Assembly (NCBI RefSeq): GCF_034541975.1
Contig: NZ_JAVYJM010000001.1
Length of the DNA stretch: 64,000 nt
Source of the DNA: Dermacoccus abyssi
GTDB lineage: Bacteria; Actinomycetota; Actinomycetes; Actinomycetales; Dermatophilaceae
Reading direction: 5' to 3' (one strand)
The notes beneath the pieces were generated by a model. That model saw only the letters and a program-made list of their open reading frames with translations, did no database searches and was not told where the DNA came from. This document shows positions 51,971 through 60,970 of this stretch, piece after piece (within the stretch, counting starts at the first letter, position 1; each line of letters begins with the position of its first letter). A program made the translations under genes and the position numbers.

Positions 51971-52777
51971 ATGGACGAGTTCGACGCCGACTTCTTCGGC
52001 CCACCAGCCCCCGACGAGGTGGGCAGCGAGCGCGGCGAACTGCGCCGTATCGGGGTGGTCTGCCCCGATTCAGCCGCCGACGCCGCGTACTTCGCCTGTG
52101 CCGTGGCACGGCATCTCGCACGGTCTCGAGGTACGGATCGAACGGCGCAGGACCGCGGCCCGGTCGTCCTCGTCGACGGACAACCGGGCACAGGTGGTCT
52201 CGACGTCGTCCTCGACCTCGACCGTGAGGCGGGCGCACGCTGGGACGCGCTGCGAGGCGCCGGCCCCGACATCGACGCGCAGAAGCTCCTCGCCGCACTG
52301 CCGGAACGTGACGGGGTCCGGGTGCTCTCGCACGGACGAGGTGCACCCCGTCTTCACGATCGCCTCGTGCGGAGCGCAGTACTGGGGGCGCTCGCGGGCG
52401 AAGCGGCCTGGTCGGTCGTCACGTTGGCGCCCCACGAGCCGGCAGAACCGACGGAGTGCGACGTCATCGTCCTCCTCGTACGCGGAACCGTGTGCTCCAT
52501 GGCAGCCGCCCAGCAGTACGTCGACAAGCTGGACGGAGAGCTCATGCCGGTGCTCGTCACGCTCGAGGCCGACGCTCGGGCCCGTGTGGCACTCGGCGAG
52601 TCGCTCGACCTGGAGGTCGTGACGTCCGGGCCCACCCGGTGGCGTCTGGGGCACCGAGCAGCCGACGACGTGCTCGCCGGTCGCTGGCCGGGCGAGGGCG
52701 AGCGGACGATGACTCGCCTCGTTCAGGATGTCGTCATCTATGTCCGCTCGCGAGGTCGGAGCATGGCATGGGCGTAG
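51971..52777 (+). CDS. ssd: Septum site-determining protein Ssd (CpaE-like)
   Basis: Predicted 268-residue MinD/ParA-related protein, first gene of the tad operon; its counterpart in Mycobacterium is Rv3660c, which affects septum formation. VVLVDGQPGTGGLDVVLDLD matches the Ssd/CpaE motif for the second conserved block, but the usual Walker A loop near residue 30 (GGAGAS-type) is replaced by VVCPDSAADAAYFACAVARH, with no glycine-rich loop or lysine. It may not bind ATP in the usual way. The TadA gene starts 10 bp before its stop. Confidence 0.8.
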   Translation: MDEFDADFFGPPAPDEVGSERGELRRIGVVCPDSAADAAYFACAVARHLARSRGTDRTAQDRGPVVLVDGQPGTGGLDVVLDLDREAGARWDALRGAGPDIDAQKLLAALPERDGVRVLSHGRGAPRLHDRLVRSAVLGALAGEAAWSVVTLAPHEPAEPTECDVIVLLVRGTVCSMAAAQQYVDKLDGELMPVLVTLEADARARVALGESLDLEVVTSGPTRWRLGHRAADDVLAGRWPGEGERTMTRLVQDVVIYVRSRGRSMAWA

Positions 52778-53892
52778 CAGAAGGCATGTGGAAGGAGATC
52801 CACGCCGGACGGGCACCGAGTGCTGCGGCGCTCGAGGCGATCGTCGATGCGGACGCTCCCGTGTACTCACGAGCGCAGACCTCCGTGCTGGGTGAGCGCC
52901 TCGGAGCTGACGTGCTCGGGGCCGGACCGCTCCAGGGTGTCATCGAGATCGAGGGAGTCACCGACGTCCTCGTCAACGGTTGTGACGGGGTGTGGATCGA
53001 CCGCGGAGAAGGTCTCGAGGAAGTCGGGGTCGACCTCGGGGACGCGGAGGCGGTGAGGCGTCTCGCGGTACGGCTCGCCGCGGTGGCCGGGCGGCGGCTC
53101 GACGACGCGAGCCCGTTCGTCGACGCCGTACTGCCCGGCGGTGCTCGGTTGCACGCGCTGCTGCCACCCCTCGTCGAAGGCGCTGCCCACCTCAGCCTGC
53201 GTGTGCCGGCGAGTGAACGACCGCTGCTCGAGGACCTCGTGCGGCTCGGGAGCGTTTCCCCCGAGGTCGAGAGCCTGCTCACGCGACTTGTGACGAGCCG
53301 AACGGCCTTCGTCGTGAGCGGAGGCACGGGGACCGGCAAGACGACACTGCTCGGAGCAATGTTGGCCCGTGTGCCGATCTCGGAGCGCATTCTGCTCGTC
53401 GAGGACGTCCGTGAACTGTCTGTTGCTCACCCTCACGTGGTGCGGCTCGAAGCACGACGTCCGAACGTCGAGGGCGTCGGCGAGGTCAGCCTCACCACGC
53501 TCGTGCGCCAATCGTTGCGGATGCGCCCGGATCGCATCGTCGTCGGCGAGGTACGTGGCGCGGAGGTGCGCGAACTCATGTCTGCGTTCAACACCGGCCA
53601 CCAGGGTGGATGCGGCACCGTGCACGCCAACGCGCCACGTGACGTCCCCGCCCGGTTCGAAGCGCTCGGCGCGCTGGCCGGGTTGAGCCCCGAGGCCGTG
53701 CGTACGCAGTTGCGCTCCGCGCTCCGGGTCGTGGTGCACCTCGAGCGATCCGGCGGGCTACGTCGGGTGGGGAGCATCGGGGTCCTCGACGGCGATCACC
53801 GCGGCCTCACGGTGCGCAGCGCCTGGAGAGGTGGGCGCCGTGGTGAGGCGTGGGACGAACTCGGCGCGCTCATGGACGGAGCGGCGTCATGA
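52768..53892 (+). CDS. tadA: TadA-family secretion ATPase
   Basis: Predicted 374-residue type II/IV secretion ATPase (CpaF/TadA). An N-terminal domain (VTDVLVNGCDGVWIDRG; RRLDDASPFVDAVLPGG) precedes the RecA-like domain with Walker A SGGTGTGKTTLL (184-195), the Asp box ILLVEDVREL, MRPDRIVVGEVRGAE, and the His box GHQGGCGTVHANAP. It powers assembly of Flp/Tad pili or pseudopili with TadB/TadC. ATG 52768 overlaps the ssd end; the stop overlaps tadB (ATGA). Confidence 0.92.
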   Translation: MGVAEGMWKEIHAGRAPSAAALEAIVDADAPVYSRAQTSVLGERLGADVLGAGPLQGVIEIEGVTDVLVNGCDGVWIDRGEGLEEVGVDLGDAEAVRRLAVRLAAVAGRRLDDASPFVDAVLPGGARLHALLPPLVEGAAHLSLRVPASERPLLEDLVRLGSVSPEVESLLTRLVTSRTAFVVSGGTGTGKTTLLGAMLARVPISERILLVEDVRELSVAHPHVVRLEARRPNVEGVGEVSLTTLVRQSLRMRPDRIVVGEVRGAEVRELMSAFNTGHQGGCGTVHANAPRDVPARFEALGALAGLSPEAVRTQLRSALRVVVHLERSGGLRRVGSIGVLDGDHRGLTVRSAWRGGRRGEAWDELGALMDGAAS

Positions 53893-54590
53893 CGTGGCCG
53901 TCCGACACCGCCCTGTGGTGGTGCGCGCTCGCGCTCGCAGTCGCCGTTGGGCTGTGGCCCGCCCCGAGATGGCTCGCGCTGACGCCCACCCCGCGAACCG
54001 GGTCGCGCTTCGGTCTGCTCGCTCGTAGTGATCCCCAGGCCGAATGTCTCGCCGTTCTCGATGCGCTCGGTGCCGTTCTGCGAGCCGGTGCTCCCACATC
54101 GAATGCTGTCGAGCTCGTTGTCGCCCCCTACGCAGACGGGGGCACCCACTCGAGCCAGGGGTGGCAGCGGTTGCGTCACGCGGCCCGCTCCGGTGGAGAT
54201 CTCGCGGACACCTGGCGCGAACTGGGCGTCATGTGGAGGCTGCCGGCGTGCGCTGACATTGCGGCGGCGTGGGAGATGTCCGATCGACACGGGTGTCCGC
54301 TGGCCGACGCCGTGACGAGTGCGGCAGCGGACCTACGGGCACGCCGTCGCCACGATCGAGCCCTGGAGGCAGCGACCGCGGGCGCCAAGGCCACGATGGG
54401 TGTCCTCGTCCTCCTGCCAGTTCTGGGCATGGCGCTCGCGTGGATGCTCGGCGTGGATGTCTTCGAGATCTACAGCGGCACATCGGGCCTGCTCACCCTG
54501 TGGCCCGGGTTGGCCCTCTTGTGGGCCGGCGCCACCTGGTCGCAGCGCATGGTTGCCTCGGCTCTCAAGCCTCCGGCGGTGACGCCGTGA
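53889..54590 (+). CDS. tadB: TadB-like type II secretion system F protein
   Basis: Inner-membrane platform protein of 233 residues. A first membrane helix (about 8-25) is followed by a cytosolic GspF-like domain (AVLRAGAPTSNAVELVV; RSGGDLADTWRELG; WEMSDRHGCPLADAVTSAAADLRARRRHD in parts) and two C-terminal helices (about 170-188 and 200-218). It is shorter than classic TadB, as usual for the ssd-linked actinobacterial cluster. ATGA overlap upstream and GTGA overlap downstream show coupled translation. Confidence 0.83.
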   Translation: MTWPSDTALWWCALALAVAVGLWPAPRWLALTPTPRTGSRFGLLARSDPQAECLAVLDALGAVLRAGAPTSNAVELVVAPYADGGTHSSQGWQRLRHAARSGGDLADTWRELGVMWRLPACADIAAAWEMSDRHGCPLADAVTSAAADLRARRRHDRALEAATAGAKATMGVLVLLPVLGMALAWMLGVDVFEIYSGTSGLLTLWPGLALLWAGATWSQRMVASALKPPAVTP

Positions 54591-55129
54591 TCGCCCTCGC
54601 ACTGGTTCTTCTCGCCGTTGGCGTCTGGCCCGCTCGGCCCCTGACCGAACGTGCCTTCGGTGCATCCCGACGGGAGGCGAAGCAACGCGACACGGTCGAG
54701 GAGTCGCCGATGGTCGTCGCCCACGCGATGGACCTGCTCGCCCTGGCGCTCGCGGGTGGAGCCCCCACCGTCGCAGCCCTCGAAGCCGTGTCCGCGGCAA
54801 CCGGGCCGGGCGTCCGCGAGCCGCTGGCCCGTGTGGCTGCCGCGATGCGCTGGGGCGTCGACGGAGACGGTGCCTGGGCCGGCGCCTCCTCGGCCTGGCG
54901 TCCGGCCGCAGGAGCCTTCGCGCTCGCTGCTCGGGCGGGAGCTCCGCCGTCCACGCTTCTGCGGCGGGCCGCTGATGACCTGCGCGTCGGCGAGAGCGAG
55001 CGCATCGCTGTCGCCGGAGCGAAGGCCGGAGTCCGCATCGTCCTGCCGCTCGGTTTGTGTTTCCTGCCCGCCTTCGTCCTGCTCACCGTCGTCCCCCTCG
55101 TCATGGGTCTCGTCGAACCCCTCGGCTGA
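54587..55129 (+). CDS. tadC: TadC-like type II secretion system F protein
   Basis: Predicted 180-residue inner-membrane protein pairing with TadB. A membrane helix at 2-18 is followed by a GspF-like cytosolic stretch (MDLLALALAGGAPTVAALEAV; LAARAGAPPSTLLRRAADDLR) and a terminal helix pair (LPLGLCFLPAFVLLTVVPLV). GTG 54587 overlaps the tadB stop. A 95-bp gap, probably with its own control, separates it from the pilin gene. Confidence 0.82.
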   Translation: MIALALVLLAVGVWPARPLTERAFGASRREAKQRDTVEESPMVVAHAMDLLALALAGGAPTVAALEAVSAATGPGVREPLARVAAAMRWGVDGDGAWAGASSAWRPAAGAFALAARAGAPPSTLLRRAADDLRVGESERIAVAGAKAGVRIVLPLGLCFLPAFVLLTVVPLVMGLVEPLG

Positions 55130-55224
55130 CACCTGGCATCGGGCACCCCCGAACCCCGCCGGAACCCCGGCGGCGCGCCCTCCGGCGCACCACTCGAAAG
55201 AACTCAACCCCTGAGGAGATCGCC

Positions 55225-55437
55225 ATGATCGCTGTGACCCGTCGTACCCGTAATGCCCTGCTGCGCCGCTGGCAAGCGGCCGCCGAACGCGCCGAGGCCG
55301 GCATGTCCACGGCCGAGTACGCGGTGGGCACCATCGCCGCGGTTGCTTTCGCGGCCGTGCTCATCGCCGTCGTGAAGTCCGCGACCGTGCGCTCGGCCCT
55401 CGAGGGCATCATCTCGTCGGCTCTCTCGACCCGCTGA
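55225..55437 (+). CDS. Flp-type pilin (DUF4244)
   Basis: Predicted 70-residue prepilin. A basic leader of 25 residues ends in RAEAG, followed by MSTAEYAVGTIAAVAFAAVLIAVVKS (here in parts: MSTAEYAVGTIA, then a hydrophobic helix). Cleavage after Gly would leave Glu at position 5, the hallmark of type IV pilins. The DUF4244 family is the actinobacterial pilin of tad loci (Rv3656c type). The ribosome site GAGGAGA gives strong initiation, as expected for a major subunit. No prepilin peptidase gene is in the window. Confidence 0.85.
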   Translation: MIAVTRRTRNALLRRWQAAAERAEAGMSTAEYAVGTIAAVAFAAVLIAVVKSATVRSALEGIISSALSTR

Positions 55438-55438
55438 C

Positions 55439-55855
55439 GTGACGATGACACGAGCGCGCCGCAGGCACGGAACGCACGAACGTGACGGCGAATCGGGCAT
55501 GGCAACAGCCGAATTCGCCGTGGCCTTGCCTGCGGTTGCGCTCGTGCTCGCCTTCGTCGTCGGTCTTGCCCAGTTGCTGCTGCTGCACCATCGGGCGTGG
55601 CATGCCGCGTCCGTGGGCGCGAGGGTTGCCGCCCGGGCCGAGAGCGACGATGCCGTGCGCGCGGCCGTCCGCCAGAGCGGTGTCTCCGGAGCCACGTCGA
55701 TCACGCGGAGCTCGCAATGGGTGCGCGTGGCCGTCTCCGTTCCCGCTCCACGCGGGTTCGGGTGGGCGCTCGGCGACATCACCGCCGGCGCGGTGGCTGC
55801 CGCAGAACGCGGGGACGAGGGTGACGCTGCGAACAGCTCGGGAGGCTCGCCGTGA
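55439..55855 (+). CDS. tadE: TadE-like pseudopilin
   Basis: Predicted 138-residue protein. A short charged leader ends ERDGESG, followed by MATAEFAVALPAVALVLAFV, a TadE-type N-terminal helix with Glu at position 5, and a small extracytoplasmic domain. TadE and TadF are minor pseudopilins processed by the prepilin peptidase. GTG 55439 or ATG 55445 can start it. It follows the pilin gene by 1 bp and overlaps the next gene (GTGA). Confidence 0.83.
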   Translation: MTMTRARRRHGTHERDGESGMATAEFAVALPAVALVLAFVVGLAQLLLLHHRAWHAASVGARVAARAESDDAVRAAVRQSGVSGATSITRSSQWVRVAVSVPAPRGFGWALGDITAGAVAAAERGDEGDAANSSGGSP

Positions 55856-56325
55856 CCGGGTGGTCCGCGCGGGGTCGCACGCGTCCACTGCGGGCTCGTG
55901 AACGCTGGTTGAGCCGACTCGGCCGGGTGCGAGACGGTCACGTCGGGGGAGGTCAGGGATCTCCGAAGGCCCGGAACGACAGCGGCTCGGTCACGGTGAC
56001 GATGCTCGGCGTCATCGTCGTGCTCGTGCTGCTCGCCGGTGTGATCGTCACGTACGCGCGCACCGCGATCGACACCGAGCGCACCCGCCTCGCGGCCGAT
56101 CAGGCAGCACTCGCCGCGGCCAGTGTGCTGCTCGGCTCGTCGGCGCAACCGGGGTCGTCGCCCTGCGCCCTGGCCGCCACGACGGCCGAGCGCAACGGTG
56201 CGCGCGTCACGTCGTGTGTCGTGCGCTCGACGTCGGTGCAGGTCGCGGTCACGCGCGCCGCGCGGCTCGGACGCGAAGCACACGGTCTCGCCCGCGCCGG
56301 CGCCCCCGAGGGGCGTGGACCATGA
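55852..56325 (+). CDS. TadE/TadG-like protein of the helicase/secretion neighbourhood (Rv3654c type)
   Basis: Predicted 157-residue protein. A basic, disordered N-terminus (about 1-45) leads to a membrane helix SVTVTMLGVIVVLVLLAGV and an extracytoplasmic part rich in Ala (RLAADQAALAAASVLLG), containing two Cys. It matches the Rv3654c family, always found between tadE and a DEAD/DEAH helicase gene, as here. It is the last gene of the plus-strand tad operon; the helicase gene is convergent. Confidence 0.8.
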   Translation: MTGWSARGRTRPLRARERWLSRLGRVRDGHVGGGQGSPKARNDSGSVTVTMLGVIVVLVLLAGVIVTYARTAIDTERTRLAADQAALAAASVLLGSSAQPGSSPCALAATTAERNGARVTSCVVRSTSVQVAVTRAARLGREAHGLARAGAPEGRGP

Positions 56326-56351
56326 CGGGCGCAGCGAATCGACGCCAAGGT

Positions 56352-56409
56352 GTGAGTTTCGGCCCGGTGTGTGACCGGCGCCGCTCACAGATCGGACCAG
56401 AGCTCACAT
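56352..56409. repeat. 58-bp palindromic intergenic repeat, copy B
   Basis: Begins GTGAGT and ends CTCACAT; it matches copy A (10057-10114) at 46 of 58 bases directly and 49 of 56 in inverse orientation. It lies between the convergent tad operon and the helicase gene and could act as a transcription stop. Confidence 0.75.
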
Positions 56410-56438
56410 CCTGCGTCGAGCACGGGGCCAGCCACGCG

Positions 56439-58856
56439 TCAGTTGGCCGGGTCGTCGTAGGCGTCGCGCAACAGCAGGTCGAGCAGAGCGATCGCACCGT
56501 GCTTGTCGAGGGGGCTGTTGCCGTTGCCGCACTTCGGCGATTGGATGCACGCCGGGCAGCCCGACTCGCACGCGCACGTCTCGATCGCTTCCTTCGTCGC
56601 CGTCAGCCACTCCGTGGCCCGCGCGTAGGCGCGCTCGGCGAAGCCCGACCCTCCGGGCAGGGCGTCGTAGACGACGACCGTCGGCATGTCCGTGTCCGGA
56701 TGCAGCGCCGTCGAGACGCCGCCGATATCCCACCGATCACCCTGCGCCACGAGCGAGATGAGGCCGATCGAGCAGTGCTCGGCGGCGTGAAGGGCCCCCG
56801 GGGCCACGTCGGGGGTGATGCCTGCATCGGCGAGCTCGTCCTCGGGCAGGGTCCACCACACGCCCTTCGTCACGAGGGTGCGCTCCGGCAGATCGAGCGG
56901 GTGCTCGCCTATCACCTCACCCGACGGCAGACGCCGCAGGAAGGACGTGACGCGCGTCGTCACCCGGATGTCGCCGTAGTGCAGTGTCGCAGCGCCCCAC
57001 GCACGGCTGGCGCTCGAGCCGATGATGTCGAACGCGCTGACGGAGCGAGCGGCCGTCGACCAACCGGGGTTGCCGCGCACGACGTGCGCGCTGCCGTCCT
57101 CAAGGTCCAACTCCGTGGAGACGTACGAGACGCCCTGGTGCACGTAGACAGCGCCCTTGAAGACGCTCGAGTGCGCCCGTTCGCCGTCGACCGTTCCGAG
57201 CACTCGGCCGGTGCGCGATTCGACGATGCGCACGTCGTCGCCACCCTCGCCGCGCAGCGACACGTGGTCACCGGGGCGGTCGTCGCGGGCCCAGTACCAA
57301 CCGGTCGGGCGCCGCCGCAGGACGGCGCGCTCCACGAGCGAGTCGACGAGCGGCCGCATACCCGGCCCGAAGAGGGCCTCGTCGTCCTCGGTGAGAGGCA
57401 ACTCGGCGGCCGCGCACGCGAGTTGCGGAGCGAGGACGTACGGGTTCGTCGGGTCCATCACGGTGGCCTCCACCGGTCGGCCGAAGAACACGTCGGGGTG
57501 GTGGACGAGGTAGGTGTCGAGCGGGTCGTCGGCGGCCACGAACAGGGCCAGGGCGTCGCGCCCCGACCGTCCGGCCCGGCCCGCCTGCTGGTGCAACGAC
57601 GCCACGGTGCCCGGCCAGCCGGCGAGGAGCACGGCGTCGAGCCCGCTGACGTCGATGCCGAGTTCGAGCGCGCTCGTCGCGGCGATGCCCCGCAACGTTC
57701 CCGTGCGCAGTCCGCGCTCGAGGGCGCGGCGCTCCTCGGGCAGGTATCCGCCGCGGTACGCGGCCACGAGGGATTCGTCGAGCCCCTCGTTCCACAGCCG
57801 CTGACGGGCCATGTCGGCCACCACCTCGACGCCGACCCGCGAGCGCGCGAAGGCGAGCGTTTGCACCCCGGAACCGACGAGTGCGCCGAAGAGATCACCG
57901 GTCTCTGCCACGGAGCTTCGACGCCCGAGATCGTCCGTGACCTCGGCTGATGAATCGGCGGGGTCATCCGAACCACGAGCTCCGTCGAGTGCTGAGGAAA
58001 CCTCGTGCTCGGCCTCCGCGCCGGGCGGCGGCCCGGGCTCCCACAGGCCGAACGTCAGCGCCGGGCGCGGCGAGCCGTCGTCCGTGACGGCGGTGACGTC
58101 GAGCCCCGTGAGCGCGCGAGCGTGCCTGGCAGGGTCGGCTGCTGTCGCCGAGGCGAGCACGAACGTCGGCTCGGCCCCGTAGCGGGCCGCGATACGCCGC
58201 AGCCGTCGCAGCACGCCGGCCGTGTGCGCCCCGAAGACACCTCGGTAGATGTGGCACTCGTCGATGACGACGAGTCGCAACGAGCGCCAGAACATCGACC
58301 ACCGTTCGTGCGCGGGCAGCATCGAGTGATGGAGCAGGTCGGGGTTGGTGAGGATGACGTTGGCGTGGTCGCGGATCCAACGTCGTTCGTCGGGCGGGGT
58401 GTCACCGTCGAGGGTGGCCAGGCGCGCGCCAGGCACGGCCAGGGCTTCGAGGCGGGTGCGCTGATCGGCCGCGAGAGCCTTCGTCGGCGACAGGTAGAGA
58501 CTCGTCGCGCCGCGCAGGGAGGCGAACATCGAGGGGGTAGCCGGGTCGAGCGCTCCGGTCGCCGCGGACAGCATCGGCACCTGGTAGGCGAGGGACTTTC
58601 CCGACGCAGTGCCCGTCGCGACGACGACGTGCTCGCCGGCCATCACCCGAGCGATGGCCTCACTCTGGTGCGACCAGAGTTCGTGGATTCCGGTGCCCTC
58701 GAAAGTCGACCGCACGAGAGCCGGAACAGAGTCCGGCCACGGCGCCGTCACGGCCTCGCGAGCGGCCCGTCGACGTACGTGACGCAACTCCCCGGTGCCC
58801 TGCCCGGCGAGGATGTCGAGCATCTGATCCGGGGAGCACCGGGCGTCGTACGTCAT
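56439..58856 (-). CDS. DEAD/DEAH-box helicase with C-terminal MZB-type cysteine domain
   Basis: Predicted 805-residue superfamily 2 helicase (YprA/MrfA/Hrq1-like). Motif I is ATGTASGKSLAYQ, motif II VVIDECHIY, motif III ASATAADP; the second RecA domain has SALELGIDVSGLDAVL and QQAGRAGRSGRDA (motif VI). Near the C-terminus CESGCPACIQSPKCGNGN supplies the four Cys of the MZB domain. Bacillus MrfA repairs mitomycin adducts, which suggests a DNA repair role. ATG 58856 (MTYDARCSPDQ) is divergent from the STAS gene. Its position beside tad genes is conserved in actinobacteria (Rv3649). Confidence 0.9.
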   Translation of the reverse strand: MTYDARCSPDQMLDILAGQGTGELRHVRRRAAREAVTAPWPDSVPALVRSTFEGTGIHELWSHQSEAIARVMAGEHVVVATGTASGKSLAYQVPMLSAATGALDPATPSMFASLRGATSLYLSPTKALAADQRTRLEALAVPGARLATLDGDTPPDERRWIRDHANVILTNPDLLHHSMLPAHERWSMFWRSLRLVVIDECHIYRGVFGAHTAGVLRRLRRIAARYGAEPTFVLASATAADPARHARALTGLDVTAVTDDGSPRPALTFGLWEPGPPPGAEAEHEVSSALDGARGSDDPADSSAEVTDDLGRRSSVAETGDLFGALVGSGVQTLAFARSRVGVEVVADMARQRLWNEGLDESLVAAYRGGYLPEERRALERGLRTGTLRGIAATSALELGIDVSGLDAVLLAGWPGTVASLHQQAGRAGRSGRDALALFVAADDPLDTYLVHHPDVFFGRPVEATVMDPTNPYVLAPQLACAAAELPLTEDDEALFGPGMRPLVDSLVERAVLRRRPTGWYWARDDRPGDHVSLRGEGGDDVRIVESRTGRVLGTVDGERAHSSVFKGAVYVHQGVSYVSTELDLEDGSAHVVRGNPGWSTAARSVSAFDIIGSSASRAWGAATLHYGDIRVTTRVTSFLRRLPSGEVIGEHPLDLPERTLVTKGVWWTLPEDELADAGITPDVAPGALHAAEHCSIGLISLVAQGDRWDIGGVSTALHPDTDMPTVVVYDALPGGSGFAERAYARATEWLTATKEAIETCACESGCPACIQSPKCGNGNSPLDKHGAIALLDLLLRDAYDDPAN

Positions 58857-58976
58857 CGCGAGCGTCCCTCCCCAGGGCCCAGAAGCGGTGCCGGGCGTTG
58901 ACTTTCGGTGGCCAGATGACAAACTAACGCTCGACGCACCCCTGCCAGACCACGACCGAACAGGAGGGTCGCGCAC

Positions 58977-59321
58977 GTGGACCTCAAGGTGAACATGCAT
59001 CGCGAAGGTGACGTGGTCGTCGTTGCCTTCGACGGTGAGGTCGACGTGTACACGGCACCCACGGTGCGTGACGCGATCTCGAAGGTACTCGCGGCCGGGC
59101 ACCACAACATCGTGGCCGACCTGCGTGACGTGGGCTTCCTCGACTCCACCGGCCTCGGCGTCCTCGTGGGACGCCTCAAGGCCGTCCGCCTGCTCGAGGG
59201 ACAGATGCGCGTCGTCATCACCAACCCCCACGTGCTGCGCAACTTCAAGATCACCGGCCTCGACAACATCTTCGCCATCGACACGGACGTCGATTCGTCG
59301 GTCGCCGCCATCTCGGCCTGA
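58977..59321 (+). CDS. STAS-domain anti-sigma factor antagonist
   Basis: Predicted 114-residue single STAS domain (SpoIIAA/RsbV type). The strand-helix pattern FDGEVDVYTAPTVRDAI leads to the phosphorylation loop FLDSTGLGVLVGRLK with Ser57 as likely acceptor. Such proteins bind a partner-switching anti-sigma kinase and free a sigma factor; no kinase or sigma gene is next to it, so the partner is elsewhere. GTG 58977 has CAGGAGG upstream. Confidence 0.9.
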   Translation: MDLKVNMHREGDVVVVAFDGEVDVYTAPTVRDAISKVLAAGHHNIVADLRDVGFLDSTGLGVLVGRLKAVRLLEGQMRVVITNPHVLRNFKITGLDNIFAIDTDVDSSVAAISA

Positions 59322-59365
59322 GCCGCGCCGCGTTCGACCGGAGACGGCAACGCCATACTGGGGGC

Positions 59366-60886
59366 ATGTCTTCCCGGATGCCCGTCCCCGACGCAGAAGC
59401 CACCGACCTCGTCGAAGCGCTGAGAGACGACCTCGTCGTCGCCGATTACACCGTCGAGCACGTCGCAGAGCTTCTCGGCCCGGGCGCGTCCGCCGCGTTG
59501 CATCGGGAGCAGCCTCTTCCCGCGCGTCGTGCCCTCGCAGGCAGCGACGACCCGGTGGCCACGATGGTCCGCTTCTTCACCCTCGGCGAGACTCACACCC
59601 TCGACGCTCTCGACGCGGCCTTCCCGTCGCTACGGGCCAAGGGACTCGAACGTCTCGGTCTCGCGGTTCCGGCAGACTCCGGGCTGCGCTCGGCCGTCGA
59701 CCTGCGCCCCTACGGCGACGAGAACTCCTCGTGGTGGCTCGCCTCCGACCTGTCGGAGCTCGCGACGGGCAGCGTCCTCGCCACCGATCACGTGCTCGGC
59801 ATCGGCGGTGCGTCCACGACGCTCGCGCGTTGGACCCCGCGCCGAGAGGTGGCCGCTGCTCTCGACCTCGGCACTGGCTGCGGCGTCCAGGCCGTTCACC
59901 TCGCGGGGCACGTGCAGCACATCGTCGCCACCGACCTCGCGACGCGCGCCCTCGACTTCGTTCGTTTCAACGCCGCCCTCAACCGCCTGCCGCTCGAAGT
60001 GCTCGCCGGCTCGATGCTCGAGCCCGTCGCGGGCCGCCGCTTCGACCTCGTCGTGAGCAACCCGCCCTTCGTCATCACGCCACGCGCCGAGGGCATGCCC
60101 GGCTACGAGTACCGCGACGGCGGCGCTGTGGGTGACGGCGTCATCCGCGACCTCGTGCGTTCCGTGGGTGATCACCTCGAGCCCGGCGGTATCGCACAAT
60201 TCCTCGGTAACTGGGAGATGCGCGAAGGCCACGGGTTCGAGCAGGTCTGGACCGAATGGCTCGAGGGCACCGGACTCGACGCGTGGGTCGTCCAGCGCGA
60301 GGTTCAGGATCCGTTCGAGTACGCCGAACTGTGGGCTCGTGACGGCGGCGCCGGCGTCAACTCACCCGAGTACGGTGCGATGTACGCGGCGTGGCTCGAC
60401 GACTTCGCCGCGCGGGGTGTCGAGAGCATCGGCTTCGGCATCGTGACGCTGCAGCGGCCCGAGTCCGAGCGCGATCCCTTCGTCGACCTCATGGACGAGC
60501 GCGGCCCGGTGGCATCGGCCATGGGCCCGACGATCGATGCCGGGCTGCGAGCCCGCTCCTGGCTGGCCCAGACGAGCGACGACGACCTCCTCGACGGCAC
60601 GTGGCAGGCCGCACCCGACGTCACCGAGGAGCGCCACACGAAGCCGGGCGCGGACGACCCGAGCGTCATCATGATCCGTCAGGGCGGTGGGCTGGGCCTC
60701 TCGATTCAGGCCGACACCGTGCTCGCGGCGTTCCTGTCGGTCTGTGACGGCTCGATGAGCGCCCGCACCGCGCTCGTCGCCATCGCCTCACTCGTCGGTG
60801 TGCCGGACGACGAGGTCATCGCCGGGACGCTGCCGTTGCTGCGCCGGCTCATCGCCAACGGGATGCTCGAACGCGTGGAAGGCTGA
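59366..60886 (+). CDS. Class I methyltransferase (N5-glutamine/RsmC-like, NPPF motif)
   Basis: Predicted 506-residue protein. An N-terminal winged-helix-like domain (about 1-150) is followed by a Rossmann methyltransferase with ALDLGTGCGVQAVHLA (SAM loop), ATDLATRALDF and the catalytic VVSNPPFVITPR; a C-terminal extension of about 200 residues (YEYRDGGAVGDG, later a further helical domain) follows. NPPF enzymes methylate amide or exocyclic amino groups in proteins, rRNA or DNA; the target here is unknown. ATG 59366 is 6 nt after CATACT (59354-59359), likely leaderless. Confidence 0.87.
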   Translation: MSSRMPVPDAEATDLVEALRDDLVVADYTVEHVAELLGPGASAALHREQPLPARRALAGSDDPVATMVRFFTLGETHTLDALDAAFPSLRAKGLERLGLAVPADSGLRSAVDLRPYGDENSSWWLASDLSELATGSVLATDHVLGIGGASTTLARWTPRREVAAALDLGTGCGVQAVHLAGHVQHIVATDLATRALDFVRFNAALNRLPLEVLAGSMLEPVAGRRFDLVVSNPPFVITPRAEGMPGYEYRDGGAVGDGVIRDLVRSVGDHLEPGGIAQFLGNWEMREGHGFEQVWTEWLEGTGLDAWVVQREVQDPFEYAELWARDGGAGVNSPEYGAMYAAWLDDFAARGVESIGFGIVTLQRPESERDPFVDLMDERGPVASAMGPTIDAGLRARSWLAQTSDDDLLDGTWQAAPDVTEERHTKPGADDPSVIMIRQGGGLGLSIQADTVLAAFLSVCDGSMSARTALVAIASLVGVPDDEVIAGTLPLLRRLIANGMLERVEG

Positions 60887-60915
60887 CCGGCCGCGCCGAG
60901 AGCCCGCAGGACGAG

Positions 60916-60954
60916 CGACGGCCCCGCCCCTCGATGTGAGGAGCGGGGCCGTCG
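60916..60954. terminator. Terminator between convergent methyltransferase and lipoprotein genes
   Basis: CGACGGCCCCGC (60916-60927) pairs perfectly with GCGGGGCCGTCG (60943-60954), with an inner CCTC/GAGG contact. Confidence 0.85.
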
Positions 60955-60970
60955 GCCGTGCTTGAGGTGA

